From Bradyrhizobium uaiense (GTDB lineage: Bacteria; Pseudomonadota; Alphaproteobacteria; Rhizobiales; Xanthobacteraceae), in assembly GCF_010811875.1 (NCBI RefSeq), contig NZ_VKHP01000043.1, positions 1 to 46,021 of the forward strand: a DNA stretch of 46,021 nucleotides, written 5' to 3'. The position numbers were made by a program, and so were the translations under genes. The notes below the pieces were generated by a model, which was given only the letters and a program-made list of their open reading frames with translations, had not been told where the DNA came from and ran no database searches. Below, one piece after another: positions 18,547 to 28,909 of this stretch; the first letter of the stretch is position 1, and each line of letters starts with the position of its first letter.

Positions 18547-20432
18547 GACACCTCCTTCAGGGCACCGCGCTGGCGGCAATCGCTCCGGCGCTCGGTTTCG
18601 GCCCCGGCATTGGTGCGGTCACACCGGCGCTCGCGGATGACGCTGCGAATGCACCAAAATGGCGGCATGCCTTGTCGCTCTTCGGCAATGTCAAATACCC
18701 GGCCGACTTCAAGCGGTTTGACTATGTCAATCCGGATGCGCCCAAGGGCGGCGCCGTCCGCCAGATTGCGATTGGCACCTTCGATAATTTCAACGTCGTG
18801 GTTTCGGGCGTGAAAGGCGCGATCGCGGGAGCGGTCGCGCTGGTCTACGAGCCCTTGATGACGCAGTCGCTCGACGAAGTGTCGACCCAGTACGGGGCGC
18901 TGGCGGAGTCCGCAAGCTATCCCGACGATTTCTCCTACGTCATCTACCGTCTTCGTCCACAAGCCAAATGGCATGACGGTGCACCCGTTACTCCGGATGA
19001 TGTGATCTTCTCGCTCGAGGCGTTCAAGAAGCATCATCCGATGTTCTCCGCGTATTACAGTCATGTGGTGCGGGCGGAGAAGGTGGGCGATCGCGAGGTG
19101 AAGTTCGTGTTCGACATGCCGGGCAACCGAGAACTTCCGCAGATCGTGGGTGAACTGACGATCCTGCCCAAGCACTGGTGGGAAGGCACCGATAGCGAAG
19201 GCCGCAAGCGCGACGTGTCCGCGACGACGCTCGAGAAGCCGCTTGGGTCGGGAGCCTATCGCATCAAGGAGTTCGTTGCAGGGCGGACTGTCACTCTGGA
19301 GCGCGTCAAGGATTATTGGGCGCGCGACCTCGCGATCAATGTGGGGCGCAACAACTTCGACGAACTGCGCTACGAGTACTTCAGGGATCCGACGGTTGCG
19401 ATCGAGGCGTTCAAGGGCGATCAGATCGATTGGCGTCTGGAGAACAGCGCGAAGGCGTGGGCGACTGCCTATAATTTTCCGGCCGTCACCGACAAACGTG
19501 TGGTGCTGGAAGAATTTCCGAACCGCAGTTCGGGCACCATGCAGGCCTTTGTCCCGAATCAGCGGCGGGCTAAATTCAGTGATCCGCGCGTTCGCCGCGC
19601 TCTGAACTACGCGTTTGACTTCGAGGAGGTCAACAAGCTGCTGTTCTTCGGCCAATACAAGCGCATCACCAGCTACTTTGATGGCGCCGAGGAGTTGATG
19701 GCGACCGGGCTGCCGCAAGGCAAGGAACTTGCCATCCTTGAACCCATCCGTGACCAGGTGCCGGCCGAAGTATTCACAACGGCCTATACGAATCCGGTGG
19801 GCGGCAATCCCGAGGCGGTGCGTGAAAACCTCCGCGAAGCAGCGCGCCTGCTCAAGGAGGCCGGCTATGAAGTGCGAGATCGCAAGCTCGTGGATTCCAA
19901 GAGCGGAGAGCCGTTCTCGATCGAGTTGCTGAGTGAGGATCCGAATTTCGAACGGATCATGCTGGCCTACAAGCCGCCACTCGAGCGGCTCGGATTTTCG
20001 ATCTCCGTGCGCACGATTGATCCGATCCAATATGAGAATCGGCTTCGCAATTGGGATTTCGACATCGTCATCGGGTCCTGGGGAGAATCCCTATCACCCG
20101 GGAACGAGCAGCGTGAATACTGGGGATCGAAGGCGGCGGACACCGCCGGATCGCGCAATATTGCCGGCATCAAGAGCCCGGTGATCGACAAATTGATCGA
20201 GCGGGTGATTTTTGCGACGGATCGCGAAGATCTCGTCGCGGCGACGAAGGCGCTCGACCGCGTATTATTGTGGAACCATTACGTCGTTCCGCAGTGGAAT
20301 TATCCGAAGCTGCGCACGGCGCGCTGGGATCGCTTCGGCCGTCCGGCAGAATTGCCCAAATACGGCCTTTCGGGGTTCCCGGCGATTTGGTGGTACGACG
20401 CCGACAAGGCGGCCAAGCTCAAGCGTTCATAA
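18513..20432 (+). CDS. yejA: Peptide ABC transporter periplasmic binding protein, YejA type, first copy
   Basis: Periplasmic solute-binding protein (SBP family 5) of the Yej peptide importer, 639 residues. The N-terminus carries a Tat-type signal (TRRHLLQG at about 11-18, then an Ala-rich core ending ALAD). The mature protein has the YejA pattern: LSLFGNVKYPADFKRFDYVN, DGAPVTPDDVIFSLE and the C-terminal VVPQWNYPK. The start is a TTG with AGGAA eight bases upstream; an 18-bp duplication offers a second TTG six codons later. It is followed after 17 bases by a second YejA-like gene, then yejB-E-F, all co-directional. YejABEF imports oligopeptides (for example microcin C in E. coli) and contributes to antimicrobial-peptide tolerance in rhizobia. 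Confidence 0.93.
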   Translation: MAITRHLAITRRHLLQGTALAAIAPALGFGPGIGAVTPALADDAANAPKWRHALSLFGNVKYPADFKRFDYVNPDAPKGGAVRQIAIGTFDNFNVVVSGVKGAIAGAVALVYEPLMTQSLDEVSTQYGALAESASYPDDFSYVIYRLRPQAKWHDGAPVTPDDVIFSLEAFKKHHPMFSAYYSHVVRAEKVGDREVKFVFDMPGNRELPQIVGELTILPKHWWEGTDSEGRKRDVSATTLEKPLGSGAYRIKEFVAGRTVTLERVKDYWARDLAINVGRNNFDELRYEYFRDPTVAIEAFKGDQIDWRLENSAKAWATAYNFPAVTDKRVVLEEFPNRSSGTMQAFVPNQRRAKFSDPRVRRALNYAFDFEEVNKLLFFGQYKRITSYFDGAEELMATGLPQGKELAILEPIRDQVPAEVFTTAYTNPVGGNPEAVRENLREAARLLKEAGYEVRDRKLVDSKSGEPFSIELLSEDPNFERIMLAYKPPLERLGFSISVRTIDPIQYENRLRNWDFDIVIGSWGESLSPGNEQREYWGSKAADTAGSRNIAGIKSPVIDKLIERVIFATDREDLVAATKALDRVLLWNHYVVPQWNYPKLRTARWDRFGRPAELPKYGLSGFPAIWWYDADKAAKLKRS

Positions 20433-20449
20433 GATCGAAGGATTCGCGC

Positions 20450-22321
20450 ATGGCGCTATTCTCCCGTCGGCACGCACTCGGTCTCGGCATCGGTGCGTTG
20501 AGTGCTGCCGGCTTGCGTGTCGCACCGGCGGCGGCCGACAACGGAACCGAGATGCACGGCATGTCGGTGTTCGGCGACCTGAAATACCCCGCGGATTACC
20601 AGCAGTTCGACTATGTCAATCCAAAGGCTCCGAAGGGGGGAGTGTTCTCGCTGATCCCTTCGACGCGTGCTTACAACCAGTCCTTCTACACGTTCAGTTC
20701 GTTCAACGCGTTCATCCTCAAGGGCGAAGGCGCGAAGGGCATGGAGATGACCTTCGATTCGCTGATGGCGCGCGCGGCCGATGAGCCTGACGCGATGTAT
20801 GGCCTGGCGGCCAAATCGGTTTCGATTTCGTCCGACAAGCTGACCTATCGTTTCACGATGCGCCCTGAAGCGCGTTTTCGCGATGGCTCGAAGCTGACTG
20901 CGCAGGACGTCGCCTTCTCGCTCAACATATTGAAGGAGAAGGGCCATCCATTGATCGTGGTGCAGCTGCGCGATTTCGTGAAGGCCGAGGCGTCCGACGA
21001 CGCCACGGTGATTGTGACCTTCAGGCCTAACCGCGCGCGCGACGTGCCACTTTATGTTGCAGGCTTGCCGATCTTCTCGAAAGCCTTTTATGCGACTCGG
21101 CAATTCGAGGAATCGACGCTCGAAGTTCCGCTGGGCTCCGGACCGTACAAGGTCGGCAAGTTCGAGGCCAATCGCTACGTCGAGTATAACCGTGTCAAGG
21201 ATTGGTGGGCGGCGGACCTTCCGGTCAACCGCGGTAGCTACAATTTCGATACCGTGCGCTACGAATTCTACCGCGACCGCGACGTCGCATTCGAAGGCTT
21301 CACTGGCAAGAACTATTTGTTTCGCGAGGAGTTTACGGCCCGTGTTTGGGCAACGCGGTACGATTTCCCCGCTATCAAGGACGGACGGGTCAAGCGCGAA
21401 ACGTTGCCGGACGAGACACCATCTGGCGGACAGGGCTGGTTTATCAACACCCGTCTCGACAAGTTCAAAGACCCGCGTGTCCGCGAGGCATTGGTCTATG
21501 CGTTCGATTTCGAATGGACCAACAAGACGATCATGTACGATGCCTATGCGCGGAGCGTCTCGCCGTTCCAGAACTCGGACATGGTGGCGAACGGGCTGCC
21601 TTCGCCAGAGGAACTGAAGCTGCTCGAACCCTTTCGCGGCCAAGTGCCGGATGAGGTGTTCGGTCCGCCCTTCATTCCGCCGGTCTCCGATGGATCGGGA
21701 CAGGATCGCGCGCTGTTGCGCAAGGCTACGCAGTTGCTCGACGAGGCGGGATGCGTCGTCAGGGACGGCAAGCGCCGATTGCCGAATGGTGAGCCGCTTA
21801 CCATCGAGTTTCTGCTCGACGAGCCGACCTTCCAGCCGCATCACGCCAGCTTCATCAAGAATCTCAAACCGCTTGGCATCGATGCCAGCATCCGCCAAAT
21901 CGATGCCGTGCAGTATCGCGCGCGCGTCGAGGCTTTCGATTTCGAGGTGACGACCGAGCGCATATCCATGTCGGCGACGCCGGGTGATAGCCTCCGACCT
22001 TACTTCTCATCTCAGGCCGCAGCGACGAAGGGCTCTTACAATCTGGCGGGTGTGAGCAATCCGGCGATTGATGCGTTGGTTGAAAAGGCCATTGCTGCCG
22101 AAACGCGAGCGGACTTGACCTTTGCCTGCCGCGCGCTCGATCGCGTGTTTCGCGCCGGCCGTTATTGGGTGCCGCAATGGTATTCGAACAAGCATCGCGT
22201 CGCCTATTGGGATCAGTTCGCGCATCCGGAGAAGCTGGCGAAATATAGCCAGGGCGTCGGTGCGCCCGACAACTGGTGGTTCGATGCGGCCAAGGCCGCG
22301 AAGCTCGAGCAGGCGAAGTAG
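20450..22321 (+). CDS. yejA: Peptide ABC transporter periplasmic binding protein, YejA type, second copy
   Basis: A 623-residue SBP family 5 protein, clearly paralogous to its upstream neighbour: both share FGDLKYPADYQQFDYVNPKA, then the LGSGPYKVGKF and WWAADLPVNRGSYNFD type segments. The signal (FSRRHALGLGIGALSAAGL) also has paired arginines, so Tat export is possible. An AAGGA lies seven bases before the ATG. The gene ends three bases before yejB starts. The two copies differ in many pocket-side residues, so they probably load the same YejBEF permease with different peptides; that is inference from divergence, not shown. An in-frame extension upstream of the ATG overlaps yejA1 and is spurious. 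Confidence 0.93.
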   Translation: MALFSRRHALGLGIGALSAAGLRVAPAAADNGTEMHGMSVFGDLKYPADYQQFDYVNPKAPKGGVFSLIPSTRAYNQSFYTFSSFNAFILKGEGAKGMEMTFDSLMARAADEPDAMYGLAAKSVSISSDKLTYRFTMRPEARFRDGSKLTAQDVAFSLNILKEKGHPLIVVQLRDFVKAEASDDATVIVTFRPNRARDVPLYVAGLPIFSKAFYATRQFEESTLEVPLGSGPYKVGKFEANRYVEYNRVKDWWAADLPVNRGSYNFDTVRYEFYRDRDVAFEGFTGKNYLFREEFTARVWATRYDFPAIKDGRVKRETLPDETPSGGQGWFINTRLDKFKDPRVREALVYAFDFEWTNKTIMYDAYARSVSPFQNSDMVANGLPSPEELKLLEPFRGQVPDEVFGPPFIPPVSDGSGQDRALLRKATQLLDEAGCVVRDGKRRLPNGEPLTIEFLLDEPTFQPHHASFIKNLKPLGIDASIRQIDAVQYRARVEAFDFEVTTERISMSATPGDSLRPYFSSQAAATKGSYNLAGVSNPAIDALVEKAIAAETRADLTFACRALDRVFRAGRYWVPQWYSNKHRVAYWDQFAHPEKLAKYSQGVGAPDNWWFDAAKAAKLEQAK

Positions 22322-22324
22322 CTG

Positions 22325-23431
22325 ATGAGCGCCTATATCGCCCGACGTATCTTCCTGATGCTGCCGACGCTGCTCGGCATTTTGTTCGTGTCCTTCGTGG
22401 TCGTGCAGTTTGCGCCTGGCGGGCCGGTCGAGCGCGTCATCGCGCAGATCAACGGCGCCGATACCGGCGGCACCTCGCGCGTGTCGGGCGGCGGCGATTT
22501 CGGCGCACAACGCGGCCAGGGCGCGGGTGCGGCCGGCGCCGCCAACTCGAAATACCGCGGCGCGCAGGGGCTCGACCCCGATTTCATCAAGAAGCTCGAG
22601 GTGCAGTTCGGCTTCGACAAGCCGGCGCCAGAGCGGTTCGCGCTGATGGTGTGGAATTTCGCGCGGTTCGACTTCGGCAACAGCTATTTCCGCAGCGTCA
22701 GCGTGCTGCAACTGATCAAGGAAAAACTGCCGGTCTCGATGTCGCTCGGCATCTGGATGACGCTGCTGACCTATCTGATCTCGATCCCGCTCGGCATCCG
22801 CAAAGCGGTGAAGGACGGGTCGCGGTTCGATACCTGGACCTCGGCCGTGATCATCATCGGCTTCGCGATCCCGGGCTTCCTGTTCGCGATCCTCCTGATC
22901 GTTCTGTTCGCCGGCGGCTCGTTCCTCAATATCTTTCCGCTGCGCGGCCTCACCTCGGACGGCTGGTCGCAATTCCCCTGGTACTGGAAGATCATCGACT
23001 ATTTCTGGCATCTGACGCTTCCGCTGGTGTCGATGGCGCTGGGCGCCTTCGCCACCATGACGCTGCTGACCAAGAACTCGTTCCTCGACGAGATCCGCAA
23101 GCAATATGTGATGACCGCGCGCGCCAAGGGTTGCAGCGAGCGCCAGGTGCTGTACGGCCACATCTTCCGCAACGCCATGCTGATCGTGATTGCGGGCTTC
23201 CCGGGTGCGTTCATCCACGCGTTCTTCTCGGGCTCGCTGCTGATCGAAACCATCTTCTCGCTCGACGGGCTCGGCCTGCTCGGCTTCGAGAGCGTCCTGA
23301 ACCGCGACTATCCCGTGGTATTCGGGACGCTATTCATCTTCTCGCTGGTCGGATTGGTGGTCAATCTGCTCTCCGACCTTGCCTATATGTGGATCGATCC
23401 ACGGATCGACTTCGAGGCGCGGGAGGTCTGA
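22325..23431 (+). CDS. yejB: Peptide ABC transporter permease YejB
   Basis: Inner-membrane permease, 368 residues, of the DppB/OppB type. It has a first membrane segment (IFLMLPTLLGILFVSFVVVQ), a periplasmic loop that is here Gly/Ala-rich (about 42-80), then five further segments. The ABC-coupling EAA loop lies around 260-285 (YVMTARAKGCSERQVLYGHI). It begins three bases after yejA2 and its TGA stop shares bases with the ATG of yejE (ATGA), showing translational coupling. It pairs with YejE as the two half-channels energised by YejF. Confidence 0.95.
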   Translation: MSAYIARRIFLMLPTLLGILFVSFVVVQFAPGGPVERVIAQINGADTGGTSRVSGGGDFGAQRGQGAGAAGAANSKYRGAQGLDPDFIKKLEVQFGFDKPAPERFALMVWNFARFDFGNSYFRSVSVLQLIKEKLPVSMSLGIWMTLLTYLISIPLGIRKAVKDGSRFDTWTSAVIIIGFAIPGFLFAILLIVLFAGGSFLNIFPLRGLTSDGWSQFPWYWKIIDYFWHLTLPLVSMALGAFATMTLLTKNSFLDEIRKQYVMTARAKGCSERQVLYGHIFRNAMLIVIAGFPGAFIHAFFSGSLLIETIFSLDGLGLLGFESVLNRDYPVVFGTLFIFSLVGLVVNLLSDLAYMWIDPRIDFEAREV

Positions 23432-24615
23432 TGACGATGCTCGCGCCCCAGCCGGTCGAGAGTTCGACGCAATCGCCGATGGGCGAGGCGGTGCCTGCCA
23501 CGCGCCACGGCTTTTCGCCGTCGCCGCTGAACCGGCGGCGCTGGCAGAACTTCAAGGCGAACCGCCGCGGCTACTGGTCGTTCTGGATCTTCGTCGTGCT
23601 GTTCGTGGCGTCGCTGTTCGCCAATTTCATTGCCAACGACAAGCCGCTGCTTGTCAAATATGACGGCCGATACTACTGGCCAGTGATCTTCACCTACGCC
23701 GAGACCACCTTCGGCGGCGACTTCGAAACGGCGGCCGATTATCGCGATCCCTACCTGCAAAAGCAGATCGCGGCCAAGGGCGGCAGCATGATCTGGCCGC
23801 CTATCCGCTATTCCTACGACAGTCGCAACCTCGACCCGCCGACGGCAGTGCCGTCGAAGCCGACCTGGCTGTTGACCGAAAAGCAGTGCGCGGACGTGGT
23901 GAAGCGGAAAGGCCTGACCGGCTGCCGCGACCTCGAATACAATTGGCTCGGCACCGACGATCAGGGCCGCGACGTGGTCGCGCGGCTGATCTACGGCTTC
24001 CGCATCTCGGTGCTGTTCGGCCTGACGCTGACGATTCTGTCCTCGATCATCGGCATCGCAGCAGGCGGTGTGCAGGGCTATTTCGGCGGCTGGACCGATC
24101 TGATCTTCCAACGGCTGATCGAGATCTGGACCGCGATTCCCTCGCTCTATCTGCTCCTGATCATCTCGGCGGTGCTGCCGCCGGGCTTCTTCATTCTGCT
24201 CGGCATCCTCCTGCTGTTCTCATGGGTTTCGCTGGTCGGCCTGGTGCGCGCCGAATTTTTGCGCGGCCGCAACTTCGAATACATCCAGGCGGCGCGCGCG
24301 CTCGGCGTCTCCAACGGCGTGATCATGTTCCGCCATCTGCTGCCGAACGCGATGGTCGCGACCATGACGTTCCTGCCCTTCATCGTCTCGTCTTCGGTGA
24401 TGACGCTGACTGCGCTGGATTTCCTCGGCTTCGGCCTGCCGCCCGGCTCGCCTTCGCTCGGTGAATTGCTGTCGCAGGGCAAGGCCAATGTGCAGGCGCC
24501 GTGGCTTGGCCTCACCGGCTTCTTCTCGGTCGCGATCATGCTGTCGCTGCTGATCTTCATCGGCGAGGCCGCGCGCGACGCCTTCGATCCGCGCAAGACG
24601 TTTTCGAAAGGCTGA
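23431..24615 (+). CDS. yejE: Peptide ABC transporter permease YejE
   Basis: A 394-residue permease of the DppC/OppC type. A cytoplasmic N-terminus (1-45, ending NRRRWQNFKANRRGYWS) leads into the first membrane segment. A large periplasmic part (about 70-170) follows, then the family marker NWLGTDDQGRDVVARLIYG, five membrane segments and the EAA coupling loop FEYIQAARALGVSNGVIMFRH. Its ATG overlaps the yejB stop by one base in ATGA and has GGGAGG just upstream. The next gene, yejF, starts three bases after its stop. A much longer frame open upstream overlaps yejB and is not real. Confidence 0.95.
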   Translation: MTMLAPQPVESSTQSPMGEAVPATRHGFSPSPLNRRRWQNFKANRRGYWSFWIFVVLFVASLFANFIANDKPLLVKYDGRYYWPVIFTYAETTFGGDFETAADYRDPYLQKQIAAKGGSMIWPPIRYSYDSRNLDPPTAVPSKPTWLLTEKQCADVVKRKGLTGCRDLEYNWLGTDDQGRDVVARLIYGFRISVLFGLTLTILSSIIGIAAGGVQGYFGGWTDLIFQRLIEIWTAIPSLYLLLIISAVLPPGFFILLGILLLFSWVSLVGLVRAEFLRGRNFEYIQAARALGVSNGVIMFRHLLPNAMVATMTFLPFIVSSSVMTLTALDFLGFGLPPGSPSLGELLSQGKANVQAPWLGLTGFFSVAIMLSLLIFIGEAARDAFDPRKTFSKG

Positions 24616-24618
24616 CGC

Positions 24619-26244
<1,626 letters not shown>

Positions 26245-26277
26245 TCTCCATTCGTCATTCCGGGGGTCGCGTAGATC

Positions 26278-26365
26278 CGTAGGATGGGGTAGAGCGAAGC
26301 GAAACCCATCATGCCTCCACGCGGTTGCAGCTTGATGGGTTTCGCTTCGCTCTATCCATCCTACG
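26278..26365. repeat. Long inverted repeat (GTAGGATGG family)
   Basis: The left arm (26278-26312, starting CGTAGGATGG) is repeated in inverted form at 26333-26365 (ending CCATCCTACG) with one or two mismatches, around a 20-base loop. Arms over 30 bases make this the longest hairpin in the window. It lies between yejF and the convergent NlpC/P60 gene and may end transcription on both strands. Confidence 0.8.
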
Positions 26366-26385
26366 CCATTGTGCTTCTAGCCCCA

Positions 26386-26485
26386 CGTCATCCTGAGGTG
26401 CGAGCGGAGCGAGCCTCGAAGGGTGGCGTGGCCGGAGTGGGGCCGTCGATCCTTCGAGACGCGCTTCGCGCTCCTCAGGATGACG
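26386..26485. repeat. Compound palindromic repeat (CGTCATCCTGAGG family)
   Basis: CGTCATCCTGAGG (26386-26398) pairs with CCTCAGGATGACG (26473-26485); inside are smaller hairpins around GAGCGGAGC and CGCGCTTCGCGC. The right arm ends three bases before the stop of the NlpC/P60 gene. With the preceding repeat it fills the 244-base gap. Confidence 0.8.
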
Positions 26486-26488
26486 GAA

Positions 26489-27331
26489 CTAGAGCCGCTT
26501 GATCGCGGCGACTTCGCTGCCCGCCGCCTTGATCCTCGCGATCGCGGCCTGCGTGTTCTCCGCCACGGTCGCCATGTGATGCGCGTTGGCGTGCACGATC
26601 GTCGTCGCATCGCGCACGATGGCGACATGGCCCTTCCAGAAGATCAGGTCGCCGCGCGTGAGATGCTTCGATTCCGCTGCCGTCAATTCGCGGCCGACCC
26701 CGTCCTGCTGCATGTCGCTGTCGCGCGGGCAGCCGGTGCCGGCGGCCGTCAGCGCGATCTGCACCAGGCCGGAGCAATCGATGCCGAGGCTCGACTTGCC
26801 GCCCCAGAGATAGGCCGTGCCGACGAATTGCTCGGCGATCCCGACGAAATCCGGCGCCATCGTGTCGAGCGACGCGAGATGCGGGCGCGGCAGGTGCCAG
26901 CCTTCTCGTGTCACTGCGAAAGCTCCGTCCTCGCGGACGACCGCGAGCTTGGTCCCCATCGCCAGCGCCTCGACCGGCGGCAGCTTGATCGACGGTCCCG
27001 GAAACGCCAGCGTGCGCAGCGCCGTCACCTTGTGCGTGGGTGCGGCGCCGGGGCTGGTCAGGGCTGCGTCGGCAATCCAGCCGACATAACCGTCATCGGC
27101 GAGCTGGCCCCAGGCCCAGCCTTCGCCGTTGCGATCGTAGACCGTGACGCGCTCGCCTTTCAGCGCCTGCGTCATCTGCTCGGCATCGGCCGCCGGTGCC
27201 CGCCGCAGCGGCGCAATGGCCTCGCAGACCTCGAAGGTCTCGCCTTCGACGAAGCGCGCCGCCTTCACCTTGCCCTCGAGATATTTCGCGGCAAGGTCGG
27301 CGCGGGCCGGCGTCAGTCGGACGTCATGCAT
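26489..27331 (-). CDS. NlpC/P60 family cell-wall peptidase with SH3-like domain
   Basis: A 280-residue probable peptidoglycan peptide hydrolase. Residues about 30-95 form a bacterial SH3-like domain (ERVTVYDRNGEGWAWGQL, GYVGWI), and 160-275 form the NlpC/P60 domain with catalytic Cys186 (GIDCSGLVQ), His235 (WKGHVAIV) and His247 (IVHANAHH). This layout matches dipeptidyl-peptidase VI-like enzymes that cut the gamma-D-Glu-diamino acid bond of released murein peptides. No signal peptide is seen, which suits a cytoplasmic recycling enzyme. Its ATG lies inside the end of the upstream aminopeptidase gene (8-base overlap), so the two are co-translated and may act in sequence on peptides. Confidence 0.9.
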   Translation of the reverse strand: MHDVRLTPARADLAAKYLEGKVKAARFVEGETFEVCEAIAPLRRAPAADAEQMTQALKGERVTVYDRNGEGWAWGQLADDGYVGWIADAALTSPGAAPTHKVTALRTLAFPGPSIKLPPVEALAMGTKLAVVREDGAFAVTREGWHLPRPHLASLDTMAPDFVGIAEQFVGTAYLWGGKSSLGIDCSGLVQIALTAAGTGCPRDSDMQQDGVGRELTAAESKHLTRGDLIFWKGHVAIVRDATTIVHANAHHMATVAENTQAAIARIKAAGSEVAAIKRL

Positions 27332-28703
27332 AGCGCTGGCTCAACAATTTGTAGATCGCGCGCGCCGCCTGGCACTCGCCGCCTTCGGGGCGGCCGGGCT
27401 TTGCCGACGGCGTCCAGCCGTAGATGTCGACATGCAGCCAGCTCCGCGCGTGCTCGACGAAGCGCTGCAGGAATAGCGCGCAGGTGATCGAGCCGGCGAA
27501 ACCGCCCGACGGTGCATTGGTGATGTCGGCGGTCTTGGAGTCGAGCCAGGCATCGTAGGCCGGCCACAACGGCATCCGCCACAATGGGTCGTTCTCGCTC
27601 CTGGCAGACGCAGCAACGTCGGCGGCGAGCGCCTCGTCATCGGTGTAGAACGGCGGCAGATCCGGGCCCAGCGCCACGCGCGCGGCGCCGGTCAGCGTGC
27701 CCAGATCGACCAGCAGATCCGGCGTCTCCTCGTCGGCCAGCGCCAGTGCGTCGGCGAGCACCAGCCGGCCCTCGGCGTCGGTGTTGCCGATCTCGACGGT
27801 GATGCCCTTGCGCGACTTGAAGATGTCCAGCGGACGGAACGCATTGCCGGCCACCGCGTTCTCGACCGCCGGGATCAGCACGCGAAGCCGCACCTTCAGC
27901 TTCGCGTCCATCACCATCTGCGCCAGCGCCAGCACATTGGCGGCGCCGCCCATGTCCTTCTTCATGATCAGCATGCCGCTCGACGGCTTGAGGTCGAGCC
28001 CGCCGGTGTCGAAACAGACGCCCTTGCCGACCAGCGTCACCTTCGGATGGGCCGGATCGCCCCAGCTCAGATCGATCAGCCGCGGCGCGCGTGTCGATGC
28101 CATGCCGACAGCGTGGATCAGCGGGAAGTTCTGCGCGAGCTCCTCGCCCTCGATGCAATTGAAAACGGCGCCGAACCGCGTTGCGAGCTCGCGCGCGACT
28201 TCCGCGAGCTCGACCGGGCCCATGTCGTTGGAGGGTGTGTTGATGAGGTCGCGCGCCAGCGCCGCCGCATCCGCGATTCGCGTGATCTCGGCGGCGTCAA
28301 CGCCGTCGGGCGGCACCAGACGGACCTCGGGGGCCTTGTTCTTGCGATAGCGGCCGAAGCGATAGCAGCCCAGCGCGAACGCGAGCGCAGCGAGCCGCGT
28401 GTCATGCGGGGCATTGGCAAAGCGATAGACGCCCGGCGGCAACAGGCCAGGCAGGGCGCCGGGCCGGAACGGATCGCGCGCCTTGTGGTCTGCGTCCTCG
28501 AGGCCGAACAGCACCTGCGCGATGCCGCCGTCGGCCGCCGGCAAAGCGAGGGTCTTGCCGGGCTTGGCCTCGAAGCCGTTGGCCTCCGCGAACTGGCGCG
28601 CCGGTGCCGGCAGTTCGCCGCGGATCGCATCCCATGTCGCTCTGGTGACAAAGGTGATCGGTGTGACGGCGGTCGTCGGTGCGGTCTCGAACACGGATGG
28701 CAT
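27324..28703 (-). CDS. M17 leucyl aminopeptidase family protein
   Basis: A 459-residue cytosolic dimetal aminopeptidase. The M17 active site is complete and correctly spaced: Lys227 (VGKG), Asp232 (FDTGG), Lys239, Asp250, then Asp309 and Glu311 with Arg313 in the family signature NTDAEGRLVLADAL. The N-terminal domain is shorter than in PepA and matches the single-gene aminopeptidases usually paired with an NlpC/P60 protein. It removes N-terminal residues from peptides; together with the overlapping downstream hydrolase it could recycle cell-wall or imported peptides, the yej importer being the next operon. The ATG at 28703 is the conserved start. Confidence 0.93.
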   Translation of the reverse strand: MPSVFETAPTTAVTPITFVTRATWDAIRGELPAPARQFAEANGFEAKPGKTLALPAADGGIAQVLFGLEDADHKARDPFRPGALPGLLPPGVYRFANAPHDTRLAALAFALGCYRFGRYRKNKAPEVRLVPPDGVDAAEITRIADAAALARDLINTPSNDMGPVELAEVARELATRFGAVFNCIEGEELAQNFPLIHAVGMASTRAPRLIDLSWGDPAHPKVTLVGKGVCFDTGGLDLKPSSGMLIMKKDMGGAANVLALAQMVMDAKLKVRLRVLIPAVENAVAGNAFRPLDIFKSRKGITVEIGNTDAEGRLVLADALALADEETPDLLVDLGTLTGAARVALGPDLPPFYTDDEALAADVAASARSENDPLWRMPLWPAYDAWLDSKTADITNAPSGGFAGSITCALFLQRFVEHARSWLHVDIYGWTPSAKPGRPEGGECQAARAIYKLLSQRYA

Positions 28704-28827
28704 GCGGCTCTCGGCTGTTCTGGCGTCGTCGGTGGCTACTACACGGCTTTCGTCGTGGATGGTAGCGCGCCAGCGATTGACGCGACGTGCAGGATTGGAA
28801 CCGGCGAACCGGTTGCCGGCGTCGCCA

Positions 28828-28850
28828 GTTAACCAGACGTTAGGGTTAAC
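28828..28850. promoter_or_regulatory. GTTAACC inverted repeat upstream of tadD
   Basis: GTTAACC (28828-28834) and GGTTAAC (28844-28850) face each other across nine bases, 60 bases before tadD. The left half reads TTAACCAG, one base from the CtrA half-site TTAACCAT. A regulatory role is inferred from position and similar boxes before flp and cpaB. Confidence 0.4.
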
Positions 28851-28909
28851 AGTCTATTGCTGGCACGCTCGGCTGAAGCCATTCGCTCGATATCGTGAGT
28901 CACAGTGCC

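Noticed and set aside
22276..23430. In-frame extension of yejE upstream across yejB
   Set aside because: The extension overlaps the real yejB frame and contains no permease pattern; YejE begins at the ATG at 23431 with GGGAGG upstream.
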